NCBI GenBank assembly: GCA_000990145.1
Contig: LBSW01000013.1
Span: 1 to 9,991 of the forward strand
Direction: 5' to 3'
DNA: 9,991 nucleotides
Source of the DNA: Parcubacteria group bacterium GW2011_GWB1_37_13
GTDB lineage: Bacteria; Patescibacteriota; Minisyncoccia; Phycocordibacterales; UBA9973
The notes beneath the pieces were generated by a model, which was not told the origin of the DNA, did no database searches, and saw nothing but the letters and a program-made list of their open reading frames with translations. Positions 1-6,774 of the stretch are shown piece by piece. The number at the start of each line of letters is the position of its first letter. The first letter of the stretch is position 1. The translations under genes were made by a program, and so were the position numbers.

Positions 1-200
1 TATGCGCGCTGTACGTTTACAGCATTCAATCCCTTTGGTGATTCCTCTGTTTCAAAAGAAACAGCATCACCTTCTTTGAGTTCATCAAAAGTTACACCAA
101 CAAGAGAATTGCTGTGAAAGAATAAATCTTTCGCAAGCCCTTCTCCAGTAATGAAGCCAAATCCCTTTTCATTTTTCAATGTTTTTATTTTACCAGTCAT
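1..200 (-). CDS. Cold-shock domain protein (CspA family), cut at window start
   Basis: Small single-stranded nucleic-acid-binding protein of the CspA/OB-fold family, acting in the cytoplasm as an RNA chaperone. Reading the minus strand from the ATG at 198-200 gives 66 codons beginning MTGKIKTLKNEKGFGFIT. KGFGFI is the RNP1 motif and KDLFFHSNSL matches the RNP2 region (usually D-[IVL]-F-[VF]-H). The reading continues through a typical GDAVSFE and KGLNAVNV end. At base 1 the next codon begins TA, and 66 residues is already the usual family length, so a TAA or TAG stop probably falls right at the edge. I see no clear Shine-Dalgarno sequence; only an A-rich AAAAAGA precedes the ATG. A good sigma70-type promoter lies 83-111 bases upstream, giving a leader of about 76 nt. 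Family assignment is very secure; the physiological role (cold response or housekeeping) is not determined. Confidence 0.93.
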   Translation of the reverse strand, partial: MTGKIKTLKNEKGFGFITGEGLAKDLFFHSNSLVGVTFDELKEGDAVSFETEESPKGLNAVNVQRA

Positions 201-282
201 TGTCTTTTTAGTTAGGTTATTAAATACAAATAGATATATATACTTAAGAAATCGACTCTTTTCGCACCTACTTTGTCTGCAC

Positions 283-311
283 AGTATATCACAAAGAAAT
301 TACTTTTTCAA
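283..311 (-). promoter_or_regulatory. Promoter of the cold-shock gene
   Basis: On the minus strand TTGAAA (306-311) is separated by exactly 17 bases from TATACT (283-288). A TG one base upstream of the -10 box makes it an extended -10. Both boxes match the sigma70 consensus at five of six positions. Transcription would start near 276-277 and leave a leader of about 76 nt before the ATG at 200. The promoter lies just after the stop of the pseudouridine synthase gene, so the cold-shock gene can be transcribed on its own. Confidence 0.7.
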
Positions 312-320
312 GCAAATTTT

Positions 321-971
321 TTATTTTACGCCAGATAAACCAGTCAAAAAAGCAGCCAACTCTTCATCTTTTATCTCTCTAAAAGCGTTGGATTTAAGAT
401 TACCTAATTTTATATTCATAATCCTTTCGCGTTTTAGATCCGCGACTTCCTGAAAAAGACGGGAACACATCCGCCTGATTTGATGTTTCTTTCCTTCAGT
501 TAGAATTATTCTGAAAGTAAAATCATTTATAATTTTCACCTTGCACTTTTTTGTCACATATCCTTCAATATTTACTCCAGCTTCCATTTTTTGCTTGAAA
601 TTTGAACGCAATTTTTTTGAGGTTTTTACAACGTATTCTTTTTCGTGAAAATATTTAGGATTTAAAAGCTGGTCTGTGATTCGTCCGTCATTCGTAAGAA
701 TCATAAGTCCGTGCGAAGCCTTGTCCAATCTTCCCAAGGGGAAAAGATCTTCTCTCGGAGAATCCGTTTCAATTCCAATGGGCTTATTATAAGCAAAATA
801 TTTATATTCTTTCTGTTTTACTTCTTTTACTTCTATTTTATCTGTTTCTTTTACCTTACTGCCAAGCACAGCTAGTCTGCCGTTAATAAAAACTTTTTTT
901 TCTTTCACCAACTCGTCTGCTCCTCGCCTGGTAGAGATTTTTTTTAAGGCAAGGTATTTATTTATCCGCAT
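321..971 (-). CDS. rluF: 23S rRNA pseudouridine synthase, RluF/RsuA family
   Basis: Converts a uridine in large-subunit rRNA to pseudouridine (RluF acts on U2604 in E. coli). The 216-aa protein has an N-terminal S4 RNA-binding domain (about residues 1-48, starting MRINKYLALK), then an RsuA-type catalytic domain. GRLDKASHGLMILTND holds the catalytic Asp (D83), and KKHQIRRMC followed by LKRERIMNIKLGNL is the RluF-like C-terminal signature. RluF is a closer fit than RluB or RluE, but family members are hard to separate by eye. I chose the ATG at 969-971 because family members start with this short MR(I/L)NKYLA sequence; an in-frame ATG at 986 would add only MGIFP. With the chosen start the gene overlaps the 3' end of the surface-protein gene by 14 bases, so translational coupling is plausible. 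The exact target uridine is not determined. Confidence 0.9.
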   Translation of the reverse strand: MRINKYLALKKISTRRGADELVKEKKVFINGRLAVLGSKVKETDKIEVKEVKQKEYKYFAYNKPIGIETDSPREDLFPLGRLDKASHGLMILTNDGRITDQLLNPKYFHEKEYVVKTSKKLRSNFKQKMEAGVNIEGYVTKKCKVKIINDFTFRIILTEGKKHQIRRMCSRLFQEVADLKRERIMNIKLGNLKSNAFREIKDEELAAFLTGLSGVK

Positions 972-2955
972 CGGAAAAATTCCCATTTTCTTTATTATTT
1001 ATCCCCCCTTCCTGCGTCTTAATAGTAGCAGTAGTTTCTTTATCTAAATCTAAAGGATGACTTGAGACGGGAATAATTTGTTTATGGAAAGCGAAAGGTT
1101 GATTAGAACCGAAAAGGTGCTTAGCTATAAGTATTAGCAAAAGTATAAGGACTAGCAGAAGCGACCATCCGAGCAAATTCGTAGGCAGGAATCCCGCGCC
1201 AAAGGCGTTTGCTCCGAGAGACACATTCTCGTTTTCATCTATTGATGATGGCGCTAACGCTGGCGCTGGTTCGCTCCAAACCTGCGCGGAAACGTTGGCG
1301 ACCACTGATTGAGGAAAGTTAGAAGGGTCAATATAACTCAAAGTCGCAGGAAAACTCAAATTTATTCCAGCGGGAACATTGTTTTGTACTCTTAATCGAA
1401 CTGTCACTGTGTCTTGGCCGTTTGCTTTTAGAGTTCCTAAATTAAAAACTAAAGTGTTACCGGATCTAATTGGGTTATTCGGATTTGAAAATATGTAATC
1501 TACCTGGTAGGGAAGATCAATCCGAAGTATAAGACCGGTAATTGATGCATTGCCGATATTCTGATAACTTACGGTGTAATTAATTTCATCACCTGGACGC
1601 GGTCTAGTGTTGTCGAGCGTAGGTGTAATCGGCTGATTGCGATCTACAGAAGAATTGATTAGAACAAGTGAAGTTGGAGTGGGTTTAGAATTGCTGGCTG
1701 GAATTGCGGTTACTTGTCCGCGAACAGTTACCGTAACTGAATCGGTGAAAGAACCCGCATTATTACTGCAAATGATTATATATGTTTTGCTTGATGTCAG
1801 TAATCCAGTATAAAAAGATCCCGGACCGATATTTTTTACCCCTGCCCAGCTAGCTGATCCGCCGGATGCGAAACAAGAACTTGCATTAGTTGTAAACCAG
1901 CGAATATTTGTAGACGAATTGTAAGCGATATTTGTTGAATCTGCGGAGATAGTTACCGTTGGTTGAATATTTACAATATTATTCACGGGGCTGCCTCCTG
2001 TATTAAAGTAAAAGATGTTTCCATAAACCGTGTCTCGTGAATTCTCCGCCACTGCTCGAAAATAATATGTGGTGTTTGGTGTAAGTCCAGAAATATTTTT
2101 GTTGTAATCTGTTGATCTAGAACCATAAGAACTTTTTGAAGTTAAATATCCAAAATTTGTATTTGTGCCGTATTCAAACCAAGCGCGAACAGAAGAACCA
2201 TTTCCTTCTACTCGTCCATTTAAAGTGGCGCTTCCGGCGCCGACATTAGTCGCGCTTCTAGTTGTCACATCTGGTTCATTCGATTCATCTTCATCATCAT
2301 CCACGTAAACTGTTACTGAATCACTGGCTGAATCATTGTTGTTGTAACAAGTAATACGATAAGTTGTTGTGTCCGTTAAAGATCTCGTATTGAAAGATCC
2401 GGAGGTGTCTATGCTTCCAGACCATCCATTATCACCGTTGCTTGCTCTGCAAGTATCTGCATTGCTTGAAGACCAACGCAGAGTAGTGTTATCTTCAAAA
2501 TCTATATTTGAGTCATCAGCCCGAAGAGAAACTGATAGATTTCCAATAAATGGCCGGTAATCATAGTAATAGTTAGAATAGGGTTTGTAATATGCTACAG
2601 GTGTCGTCTGATGATAATACCTGCAAGGCAACGTTCCATAATAATTTATTGCATTTATATCTTGGCAAACTGCTCGAGGAGCGGGAGAGGGCTGATGAGG
2701 GGGATTATAAGAAGGAGTATAATAATTCTTTACAACCGTAGTTGACAGGTCCAGATCTATCGGAAGACCGGGCAGGGGTGGGAGATTATCTTGAGGTCTT
2801 CCTTCAAGAATGTTGCCAATGTGCTGGGTCGGGTCTAAAAAATCCACAAAATCATCAAAAAAATCTGCTTTTGTTGAAGAGGGTACAGTCGCGAATCCTA
2901 AAATCAGGAGCGCAAAAAGTCCATATAGAGTAATTTTTTTCATTATTATTTTCAT
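958..2955 (-). CDS. Large membrane-anchored surface protein with Ig-like, FN3 and DUF11-like domains
   Basis: A 665-aa secreted and anchored surface protein. Residues 1-30 form a signal peptide with a likely cut after STKA. Residues 74-138 are a Pro/Tyr-rich linker containing C97 and C111 in a degenerate C-D-x-N-A-x-N-Y-x5-P-C motif. Next come an Ig-like domain (139-218, C169/C203), an acidic DDDEDESNE linker, an FN3-like domain (228-320, with GLTPNTTYYFRAVAEN), a second Ig-like domain (332-411, C361/C396) and a DUF11-like domain (about 440-560, PGDEINYTVSYQNIGNASI). One transmembrane helix (about 594-611) and a charged tail of some 50 residues end it. This layout is typical of Patescibacteria surface proteins; a role in adhesion or the cell envelope is inference. 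ATGs at 2955 and 2943 (MKKITLYG) are both possible starts, and neither has a Shine-Dalgarno. A strong promoter lies just upstream, so it is not part of the copper gene run. The 3' end overlaps the pseudouridine synthase gene. Confidence 0.87.
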   Translation of the reverse strand: MKIIMKKITLYGLFALLILGFATVPSSTKADFFDDFVDFLDPTQHIGNILEGRPQDNLPPLPGLPIDLDLSTTVVKNYYTPSYNPPHQPSPAPRAVCQDINAINYYGTLPCRYYHQTTPVAYYKPYSNYYYDYRPFIGNLSVSLRADDSNIDFEDNTTLRWSSSNADTCRASNGDNGWSGSIDTSGSFNTRSLTDTTTYRITCYNNNDSASDSVTVYVDDDEDESNEPDVTTRSATNVGAGSATLNGRVEGNGSSVRAWFEYGTNTNFGYLTSKSSYGSRSTDYNKNISGLTPNTTYYFRAVAENSRDTVYGNIFYFNTGGSPVNNIVNIQPTVTISADSTNIAYNSSTNIRWFTTNASSCFASGGSASWAGVKNIGPGSFYTGLLTSSKTYIIICSNNAGSFTDSVTVTVRGQVTAIPASNSKPTPTSLVLINSSVDRNQPITPTLDNTRPRPGDEINYTVSYQNIGNASITGLILRIDLPYQVDYIFSNPNNPIRSGNTLVFNLGTLKANGQDTVTVRLRVQNNVPAGINLSFPATLSYIDPSNFPQSVVANVSAQVWSEPAPALAPSSIDENENVSLGANAFGAGFLPTNLLGWSLLLVLILLLILIAKHLFGSNQPFAFHKQIIPVSSHPLDLDKETTATIKTQEGGINNKENGNFSDADK

Positions 2956-2971
2956 AATAGAAGATACAAGT

Positions 2972-3000
2972 ACTATATATTATAATTTATATAATGTCAA
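2972..3000 (-). promoter_or_regulatory. Promoter of the surface-protein gene
   Basis: On the minus strand a perfect TTGACA (2995-3000) is followed after 17 bases by TATAGT (2972-2977). Transcription would start near 2965, leaving only about 10 nt before the ATG at 2955 or about 22 nt before the ATG at 2943. It sits in the 74-base gap after the cupredoxin gene. I see no terminator hairpin in that gap, so some read-through from upstream is possible. Confidence 0.72.
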
Positions 3001-3029
3001 TAGGGTCGTAGGGAGCAGTAGTAAATTTT

Positions 3030-3425
3030 CTAAATAAAATTAATTAAAAAATTATACATACCCATACCGCAAACTCCTTGTATTGGTTTTTCCGCTTCTG
3101 GTTTTCCAAGATCAATTTCTGTTTCTCCAGTTTGGGGTAAAATCTTTTTAAATCCGACAGAATTAATTACAAGTGATGCTGAACAATCATATGTGCCGCC
3201 TGTTTTCATAATAAGTTTTGTCGGTACGCCTGCTTTTGCAGAAGAAACATTTGGAAAATAACCGCCTCGAGCATTGATAGTGATATATTGAATGCCATTT
3301 CTTATCTCAACATTTTGCGCTGATTCGGGATTTGATTTACCGGTAAAGATAATGATCAAAGTAATAATAAGACCAAACGTGACAATAATTGAAGCTGTTT
3401 TGTTTATTCCGTTAAAGATTTTCAT
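3030..3425 (-). CDS. Membrane-anchored cupredoxin-like protein
   Basis: A 131-aa protein with one N-terminal transmembrane anchor (about residues 10-28) and a cupredoxin-like beta-sandwich facing outward. QYITINARGGYFPNVSSAKAGVPTKLIMKTGGTYDC and KKILPQTGETEIDLGKP follow the pattern of the small cupredoxin domains (Cupredoxin_1 type) found with SafE-type copper transporters. Likely copper ligands are C81 in TYDCSASLVI and C119 with M121/M123 in VCGMGMY. No His is visible in the domain, so this is not a plastocyanin-like His2-Cys-Met centre. The ATG at 3423-3425 is preferred over an upstream TTG at 3473, which would run through the end of the previous gene. It starts 7 bases after the HMA-SafE stop, so the two are probably co-transcribed. 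It ends in TAG, shortly after the last ligand loop. Copper binding or relay is inferred from family and context. Confidence 0.82.
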   Translation of the reverse strand: MKIFNGINKTASIIVTFGLIITLIIIFTGKSNPESAQNVEIRNGIQYITINARGGYFPNVSSAKAGVPTKLIMKTGGTYDCSASLVINSVGFKKILPQTGETEIDLGKPEAEKPIQGVCGMGMYNFLINFI

Positions 3426-3432
3426 ATAATAA

Positions 3433-4452
3433 TTATATATTAAATAATGGATTAATAATTCCCAGCCCCGCAAGTCCAGCTAAAAGCGCGAATATTCCAA
3501 GACCTATTACAACTACTCCAACAGACTTGAAGAACAGGGAAGCGTGTTTTCCATGCGCGAACGATGCCGACCCAAATGACAAAAGCGCAAGCATCGGCAA
3601 TGTTCCTAATGCGAATGAAAACATAATCATAAATCCTGATATAAACGATCCACTGGAAAGCGCCACGATTTGCATTGATTGTGTAAATCCGCAAGGCAAG
3701 AAAAATGTTCCGAATCCAATAATAATTGGAGTAAGAGTTTTATGTTCTATTTTTCTGAAAAAATTAAAGATGCCAGTGGGAAGGGTTATCCGATTTCTGG
3801 AAAATACTCCCGTCAAATTAAGACCAAGCAAAAGCATGATGATGGACGCGGCAATTCCCAGCATTGCGGAAAATGTAAAATTAATGCCAATAGTTTGTCC
3901 TACGGCTCCGAGCACTCCTCCCAATAGCGCGAAGCTCGCGAGCCTTCCGATATGAAAGAGGGTAAAATTTTTTTTATCGTTCACCTCGTCCTGCGACACT
4001 TTTGCGGACAAAGACAAAACCAGTCCGCCGACAATTGCGAGACAGCTTGAAACTGATGCAATAAGTCCTATTATAAAACTTGTAAGCGGCGTAGTTTTGC
4101 CTCCCATTCCAAGATTAAGAATTCCTGATTTTTGCAGTATAAAAAATAATACCAGAAAAATAAGTCCGATAGGTATCGCTTGCCAAATAGTATTGTCGTT
4201 TATTTTTTCTTGCGTTTTTTTATCAACCGAAAGAGTATAGCCATTTGATTTTATTTTATCTGTGAGTATTTGCGCTAATTCTTTGGGATCTTGATTGCTG
4301 TCAGCTTCTATCAGAACAGTTTCTTTCTTTAAATCAACTTGAACATTTTTGATCTTATCTTGTTCTTTCAAAATATCTTCAATCAAGATTTTGCAAGATG
4401 CGCAATGCGTGCCGGTGACGTGAAATGTATATGTTTTATATTTTACATCCAT
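3433..4452 (-). CDS. HMA domain fused to SafE/DsbD-type membrane transporter
   Basis: A 339-aa fusion likely to move or handle copper at the membrane. Residues 1-75 are a heavy-metal-associated (HMA) domain with THCASC, where C17 and C20 form the metal-binding CxxC. Residues about 90-335 form a multi-helix TauE/SafE-like domain (UreH_2/DsbD_2 group). Characteristic paired repeats are visible: SVSSCLAIVGGLVLSLSA (C137) in the first half and FFLPCGFTQSMQIVALSSG (C254) in the second, with GHS-like HIGRLASFALLGG between. A His-containing loop, HGKH (300-303), lies near the end. This architecture is known next to copper ATPases and cupredoxins. Despite the 'sulfite exporter' name of the superfamily, the HMA domain and the neighbours point to copper. 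The start ATG has no Shine-Dalgarno and lies six bases from a possible -10 box. The substrate is inferred. Confidence 0.88.
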   Translation of the reverse strand: MDVKYKTYTFHVTGTHCASCKILIEDILKEQDKIKNVQVDLKKETVLIEADSNQDPKELAQILTDKIKSNGYTLSVDKKTQEKINDNTIWQAIPIGLIFLVLFFILQKSGILNLGMGGKTTPLTSFIIGLIASVSSCLAIVGGLVLSLSAKVSQDEVNDKKNFTLFHIGRLASFALLGGVLGAVGQTIGINFTFSAMLGIAASIIMLLLGLNLTGVFSRNRITLPTGIFNFFRKIEHKTLTPIIIGFGTFFLPCGFTQSMQIVALSSGSFISGFMIMFSFALGTLPMLALLSFGSASFAHGKHASLFFKSVGVVVIGLGIFALLAGLAGLGIINPLFNI

Positions 4453-4458
4453 GAAGTC

Positions 4459-4467
4459 ATACTAGCA
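4459..4467 (-). promoter_or_regulatory. Possible extended -10 for the HMA-SafE gene
   Basis: On the minus strand TGC-TAGTAT (4459-4467) is an extended -10 box ending six bases before the ATG at 4452, so RNA would start at or next to the start codon. The -35 position 17 bases upstream (TTTTTC, 4482-4487) is poor. The 82-base gap shows no terminator for the DUF3105 gene upstream. This is a weak prediction, strengthened only by the same spacing seen at 7962-7967. Confidence 0.35.
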
Positions 4468-4534
4468 TAAAATTTTACAAAGAAAAAAACTCCATGTTCT
4501 ACGACTTATTATCATATATCTGACAAGACTTTAC

Positions 4535-5065
4535 TTAAATTGGCGCTTTTTCGGGAGCTCTGTCATTATTCGTTTCTATGAATTCTTTGATTACTGACTC
4601 ATCAATTGTTTGGAGTTTAAGAAGATAGCCCCAGGATGTTAACGCGACCGGAACGCCTAGATCTTTACGAGCCAGCATTATTTTCTTTCCAGAAGAATTA
4701 TTGAATGCTTCTTTGATTCTATTTATCTGACTTTGTTCTAATCCTTCTTTATACCAAACGACCGTCGCGCCGTGTTCCATACTGTGAAGAATAAGTTCAT
4801 CGGGGACAATTTCGTATTTGATTCCAGGTCCCGCCACGCCAGCCCAATGCGGTCCAGAAGTTGGGGGATTTGAACGATATGCTGGATGTGACGCATTTTT
4901 TGCAACATGTCCTGCGCCCTCATCCGCCATTTTCTCTCCCATCATTTGTTTACTAAGTTTTTCTAGATTTTTTTCTCCTTCTTTGCTGGATAACCATGTA
5001 CCGCCAATCACAATAATCAGTGTAAGCGATACAATCCCTGCAATAACTTTTTGATCTGTTGTCAT
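4535..5065 (-). CDS. DUF3105 protein, membrane-anchored
   Basis: A 176-aa protein with one N-terminal transmembrane helix (about residues 8-26), a charged helix (28-50), then a DUF3105 domain. The family signature is clear: HPAYRSNPPTSGPHW (residues 60-74), followed by LILHSMEHGATVVWY (92-105). The domain therefore carries conserved H60, H73, H94 and H98 and has no Cys. Its biochemical function is unknown; the four His could bind a metal, which fits the copper-type neighbours, but that is inference. I chose the ATG at 5063-5065, which gives a normal short signal anchor and a 23-base gap after the preceding gene. An in-frame GTG at 5101 would add 12 residues and overlap the previous gene by 13 bases. 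No Shine-Dalgarno precedes the ATG. It is probably the last gene of the run that starts with the redoxin. Confidence 0.88.
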   Translation of the reverse strand: MTTDQKVIAGIVSLTLIIVIGGTWLSSKEGEKNLEKLSKQMMGEKMADEGAGHVAKNASHPAYRSNPPTSGPHWAGVAGPGIKYEIVPDELILHSMEHGATVVWYKEGLEQSQINRIKEAFNNSSGKKIMLARKDLGVPVALTSWGYLLKLQTIDESVIKEFIETNNDRAPEKAPI

Positions 5066-5088
5066 AATTATTTTGATTAAGTTAATTT

Positions 5089-5985
5089 TTAAGCTCCGCA
5101 CCCTGCCCCGCCTTTTTGAGGTTGCGGTTTTATTTGTGATAACACTTTTTGATATCCAGAAGCGCTGGAATATTCAGACGAAAGAATTTTCTTCGGGTCG
5201 GCTGTATTCCAATCCATATTTTTCGATGCGAAAAAAGTTTTAATGGATTCATATTGGTCCGGAAACCACAGAGCATTTACTTTAAGCGCGAATTTGTACA
5301 TATCAGTTTCATTTACCCCTTGCGAGGCCATAAGTTCCAAGAGTCCGAGCATTGCTATGCCGTGATTGCAATCAGGGAAATAGGTTGAATTATCGCAACA
5401 CGGACGATAAATGTTTTTTGCTACGCGCTCAACCAAGTCCTGCTGTTCATTAGTAAGCTTTATGAAGGAGTGCATGCTGTAATGTCCCATCGCCCCGCCT
5501 TTTGAGAGCGTCCAACCGCCGGTTGAGGCAAAATTTTCCGCTCCGCCGTATCTTTTGTCCATCATCGGGCCATTTTCTAGAATTGGATTCTTATTTGCCA
5601 ATCCAAAAGCCCAAAGCATATTTAATATCACCCCAGAATTTTCAGGTGTAATTACTAGATTTTCGTTATTATTGCTAGTCAATAATTTTTTTTCTGTTTC
5701 TGATAATCCACCTCTTTGACTGTAAAGATTTTCAAATTTTGCTTTATCAATCACTCCAGCTTCCACCATTTTTACTCCCATATCTTTCCATCGTACCGGC
5801 AACTCTACACCATTTTGGAAAGAAATTGTGTTTTTATTTAATTGCGTAGGAGGTAATAAAGTTTCTGTTTCTTGGTTCTTTGGCAATCGCACCGTGTATA
5901 GAGAAGTTCCAGTGATTAAGGCTATCACAATAATAATGCTAGTTATTGGGGACATGTTTTTTTCTTTTTTTATTTCATTTTCCAT
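5089..5985 (-). CDS. Membrane-anchored protein of unrecognised family with CC-x8-C-x-H motif
   Basis: I do not recognise a named family. The 298-aa product has a short charged N-terminus, one transmembrane anchor (about 12-31; an alternative ATG at 5955 gives MSPITSIIIV directly), and a mostly helical outside domain. The striking part is RPCCDNSTYFPDCNHG (residues 194-209), with C196, C197, C206 and H208 in a metal-site or redox-disulfide arrangement. It lies near HYSMHSF (H168, H172) and a Gly-rich GGAENFASTGGWTLSKGG stretch. The C-terminus is KGGAGCGA, placing a fifth Cys (C296) three residues from the end on a flexible tail. It starts 16 bases after the CcdA-like gene and precedes DUF3105. 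The position beside a thiol transporter and an anchored redoxin suggests an extracytoplasmic thiol or copper-binding protein that CcdA could keep reduced. This is inference. I recall similar sequences from other Patescibacteria, which would make it a conserved, unnamed family, but cannot search for them here. Confidence 0.85.
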   Translation of the reverse strand: MENEIKKEKNMSPITSIIIVIALITGTSLYTVRLPKNQETETLLPPTQLNKNTISFQNGVELPVRWKDMGVKMVEAGVIDKAKFENLYSQRGGLSETEKKLLTSNNNENLVITPENSGVILNMLWAFGLANKNPILENGPMMDKRYGGAENFASTGGWTLSKGGAMGHYSMHSFIKLTNEQQDLVERVAKNIYRPCCDNSTYFPDCNHGIAMLGLLELMASQGVNETDMYKFALKVNALWFPDQYESIKTFFASKNMDWNTADPKKILSSEYSSASGYQKVLSQIKPQPQKGGAGCGA

Positions 5986-6001
5986 ATTTTTGATTTATTT
6001 T

Positions 6002-6772
6002 TTATTTAAGCCAGCCGCTTATCGTTTGGACAAGCTGGTTAAGATAAATGTTAATTTTTGTTTGGAATGCTCCTCCGCCCATCGCTAATTGGTTTGTCTG
6101 CGCGAGATATAAGATGAAGATGCCCATCAGAAGGAAAGTAGCGCCGGATATCAAGTCGGCTATCGCAAGATTAATTTTCCTTCCGCCGATTGAGTAAGAC
6201 AGTCTTTTGTTTGATTCCATAATTTTTTGGGTAAAATCATTCTTATCCAAGAAATATGCAATCAGAAAAAGCGGAGCGACCATGCCGAAAACGTAGGCAA
6301 GAGAATAAATTCCTCCCCAGAAAACAGAATTGGGCAGCACCGACAAGGCGATAACTCCGGCTAAGACCGGGGCGCAACACATAGTCGCAAATCCTGAAAA
6401 AATGCCCAGCACAAAAACAGAACCAGCGTTTATGATTTTTAACTTCGAATGAACCGAAAATGGCATCGAGAAATGCCAGCCCAGCAGTATTGATGCGCCG
6501 AGGAACGCAAGGAGTATTCCGCCGACAATGAATATCGGGTCGTGATATTTACTCAATAGTTTCCCCAGTCCTGCCGCTCCCAGTCCGAGCGGCAGGAACA
6601 CCGCCAAAAGACCCAGGAAAAATACAAAAGTCATCCGAAGAACTTTCTTTTTTTCCCTGAAAATTGATCCAAGGTATGACGGCAATAACACAGTGATACA
6701 GCATGGCGCGAATAATGCGGCTATTCCGGCGATAAATGCAGTGATAAGCGATGCGATAATTAATGTTTCCAT
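6002..6772 (-). CDS. ccdA: CcdA/DsbD-like transmembrane thiol-reductant transporter
   Basis: Passes reducing equivalents from cytoplasmic thioredoxin across the membrane to outside thiol proteins. The 256-aa protein has about six to seven transmembrane helices. The two half-repeats each begin with a cysteine-proline signature: FAPCCITVLLPSYLG (C24, C25) in the first and FATMCCAPVLAGVIALS (C132, C133) in the second. These correspond to the redox-active Cys of TM1 and TM4 in CcdA. Both sites carry a Cys pair where classical CcdA has one (PCV... and PC.GP). The ATG lies two bases after the redoxin stop codon, so the pair is surely one transcript and probably translationally coupled. No CxxCH haem site or other cytochrome c maturation gene is visible, so the likely clients are the adjacent anchored redoxin and the CC-C-H protein. 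Membership in the family is secure; the clients are inference. Confidence 0.9.
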   Translation of the reverse strand: METLIIASLITAFIAGIAALFAPCCITVLLPSYLGSIFREKKKVLRMTFVFFLGLLAVFLPLGLGAAGLGKLLSKYHDPIFIVGGILLAFLGASILLGWHFSMPFSVHSKLKIINAGSVFVLGIFSGFATMCCAPVLAGVIALSVLPNSVFWGGIYSLAYVFGMVAPLFLIAYFLDKNDFTQKIMESNKRLSYSIGGRKINLAIADLISGATFLLMGIFILYLAQTNQLAMGGGAFQTKINIYLNQLVQTISGWLK

Positions 6773-6774
6773 AA

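Noticed and set aside
151..453. Plus-strand open frame of 100 codons, and similar plus-strand frames at 2369-2560, 2742-2933, 2810-3037, 3527-3955, 3679-3927, 4818-5054, 5149-5388, 5828-6088, 6908-7120, 8429-8695 and 8945-9256
   Set aside because: Each lies opposite a well-supported minus-strand gene, or spans its edge, and shows no domain, signal or start context. They are antisense shadows.
3426..3473. TTG start at 3473 that extends the cupredoxin by 16 residues
   Set aside because: It would overlap the end of the HMA-SafE gene and adds a sequence unlike a signal anchor; the ATG at 3425 starts cleanly before the transmembrane helix.
3452..3694. Minus-strand frame inside the HMA-SafE gene, and one at 4738-4923 inside DUF3105
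   Set aside because: They overlap strong family matches in another frame and have no recognisable motif of their own.
4453..4534. Terminator for the DUF3105 gene in this gap, based on a run of seven Ts on the minus strand
   Set aside because: No stem precedes the T-run at a suitable distance.
5066..5101. GTG start at 5101 for the DUF3105 gene
   Set aside because: It would overlap the previous gene and add 12 residues before an already complete anchor; the ATG at 5065 is simpler, though the GTG cannot be excluded.
6002..6772. CcdA as part of cytochrome c maturation
   Set aside because: No CxxCH haem motif or other maturation gene appears in any protein of the window.
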